Positions 63,936 through 64,000 of a stretch of DNA of 64,000 nucleotides are shown here, piece by piece. This stretch comes from Chthonomonas calidirosea T49 (GTDB lineage: Bacteria > Armatimonadota > Chthonomonadetes > Chthonomonadales > Chthonomonadaceae). Under the pieces are notes generated by a model, which had not been told where the DNA came from, did no database searches, and saw only the letters and a list, made by a program, of their open reading frames with translations. The position numbers were made by a program, and so were the translations under genes. The stretch covers positions 1,731,443 to 1,795,442 of the forward strand of contig NC_021487.1 of assembly GCF_000427095.1 (NCBI RefSeq). The letters are read 5' to 3'. The number at the start of each line of letters is the position of its first letter. The stretch's first letter is position 1.

Positions 63936-64000
63936 CTGCACTAGGCTTGCCTAAATAAGGGATATAGGAAAGGCTTCCCTGTCTGTAGGAAAAAAGAGTT

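Overview
This 64 kb window looks like chromosomal DNA of a moderately GC-rich, diderm, heterotrophic bacterium. It is probably an Armatimonadota member close to Chthonomonas. That placement is inferred from the gene mix (pilin-like H-X9-DG proteins, large secreted beta-rich proteins, lipoproteins, a CsgG homologue, a SteA/SteB pair, and GlmL with its usual companion protein). It was not checked by alignment. I saw no rRNA, tRNA, CRISPR array, intact insertion sequence or prophage.

Layout. 1-2.4 kb: the end of an MreD-like membrane protein, a phytanoyl-CoA dioxygenase family enzyme, and a decayed pilin-like/cysteine-rich locus. 2.7-9.8 kb: mfd (broken near its 3' end by a one-base frameshift), a Clp-type AAA+ protein with a degenerate second ATPase domain, murI and a GerMN lipoprotein. 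10.2-14.9 kb: a pseudo-receiver, GlmL, a membrane-anchored pilin-like protein, a GlmL-companion protein and an unknown protein. 14.9-24.9 kb: four minus-strand genes for exported proteins (CsgG-like protein, 1068-aa putative beta-barrel, 1173-aa fibronectin-III-like protein, propeller lipoprotein). This is the best candidate here for an undescribed envelope or secretion system. 24.9-32.1 kb: a minus-strand envelope block with CdaA/CdaR (c-di-AMP synthesis), a membrane protein, DUF4129, DUF4350, a MoxR ATPase and a GT4 glycosyltransferase.

32.3-39.2 kb: citrate synthase, uvrC, then steA, steB, a GT2 and a MraY/WecA-like transferase. 39.2-42.5 kb: a PhnP-like metallo-hydrolase and a chemoreceptor. 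42.7-49.0 kb: a large secreted clan GH-A-like hydrolase, a MacA-like adaptor and a MacB-like permease without an adjacent ATPase. 49.2-54.5 kb: gap-pgk, dtd, an NAD(P)H-ferredoxin reductase-like flavoprotein and a sugar nucleotidyltransferase.

54.5-64 kb is an accessory region with long palindromes, small zinc-finger and cysteine-rich proteins and several frameshifted small genes. Between these lie a PHP phosphoesterase, two tandem exported cyclophilins, a superoxide dismutase and a GloVer-repeat lipoprotein.

A recurring observation is that six separate coding regions, including mfd, would each be restored by adding back single bases, mostly in short homopolymers. Either the sequence has base undercalls or these genes are really decaying. 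This should be settled before any of them is called a pseudogene.
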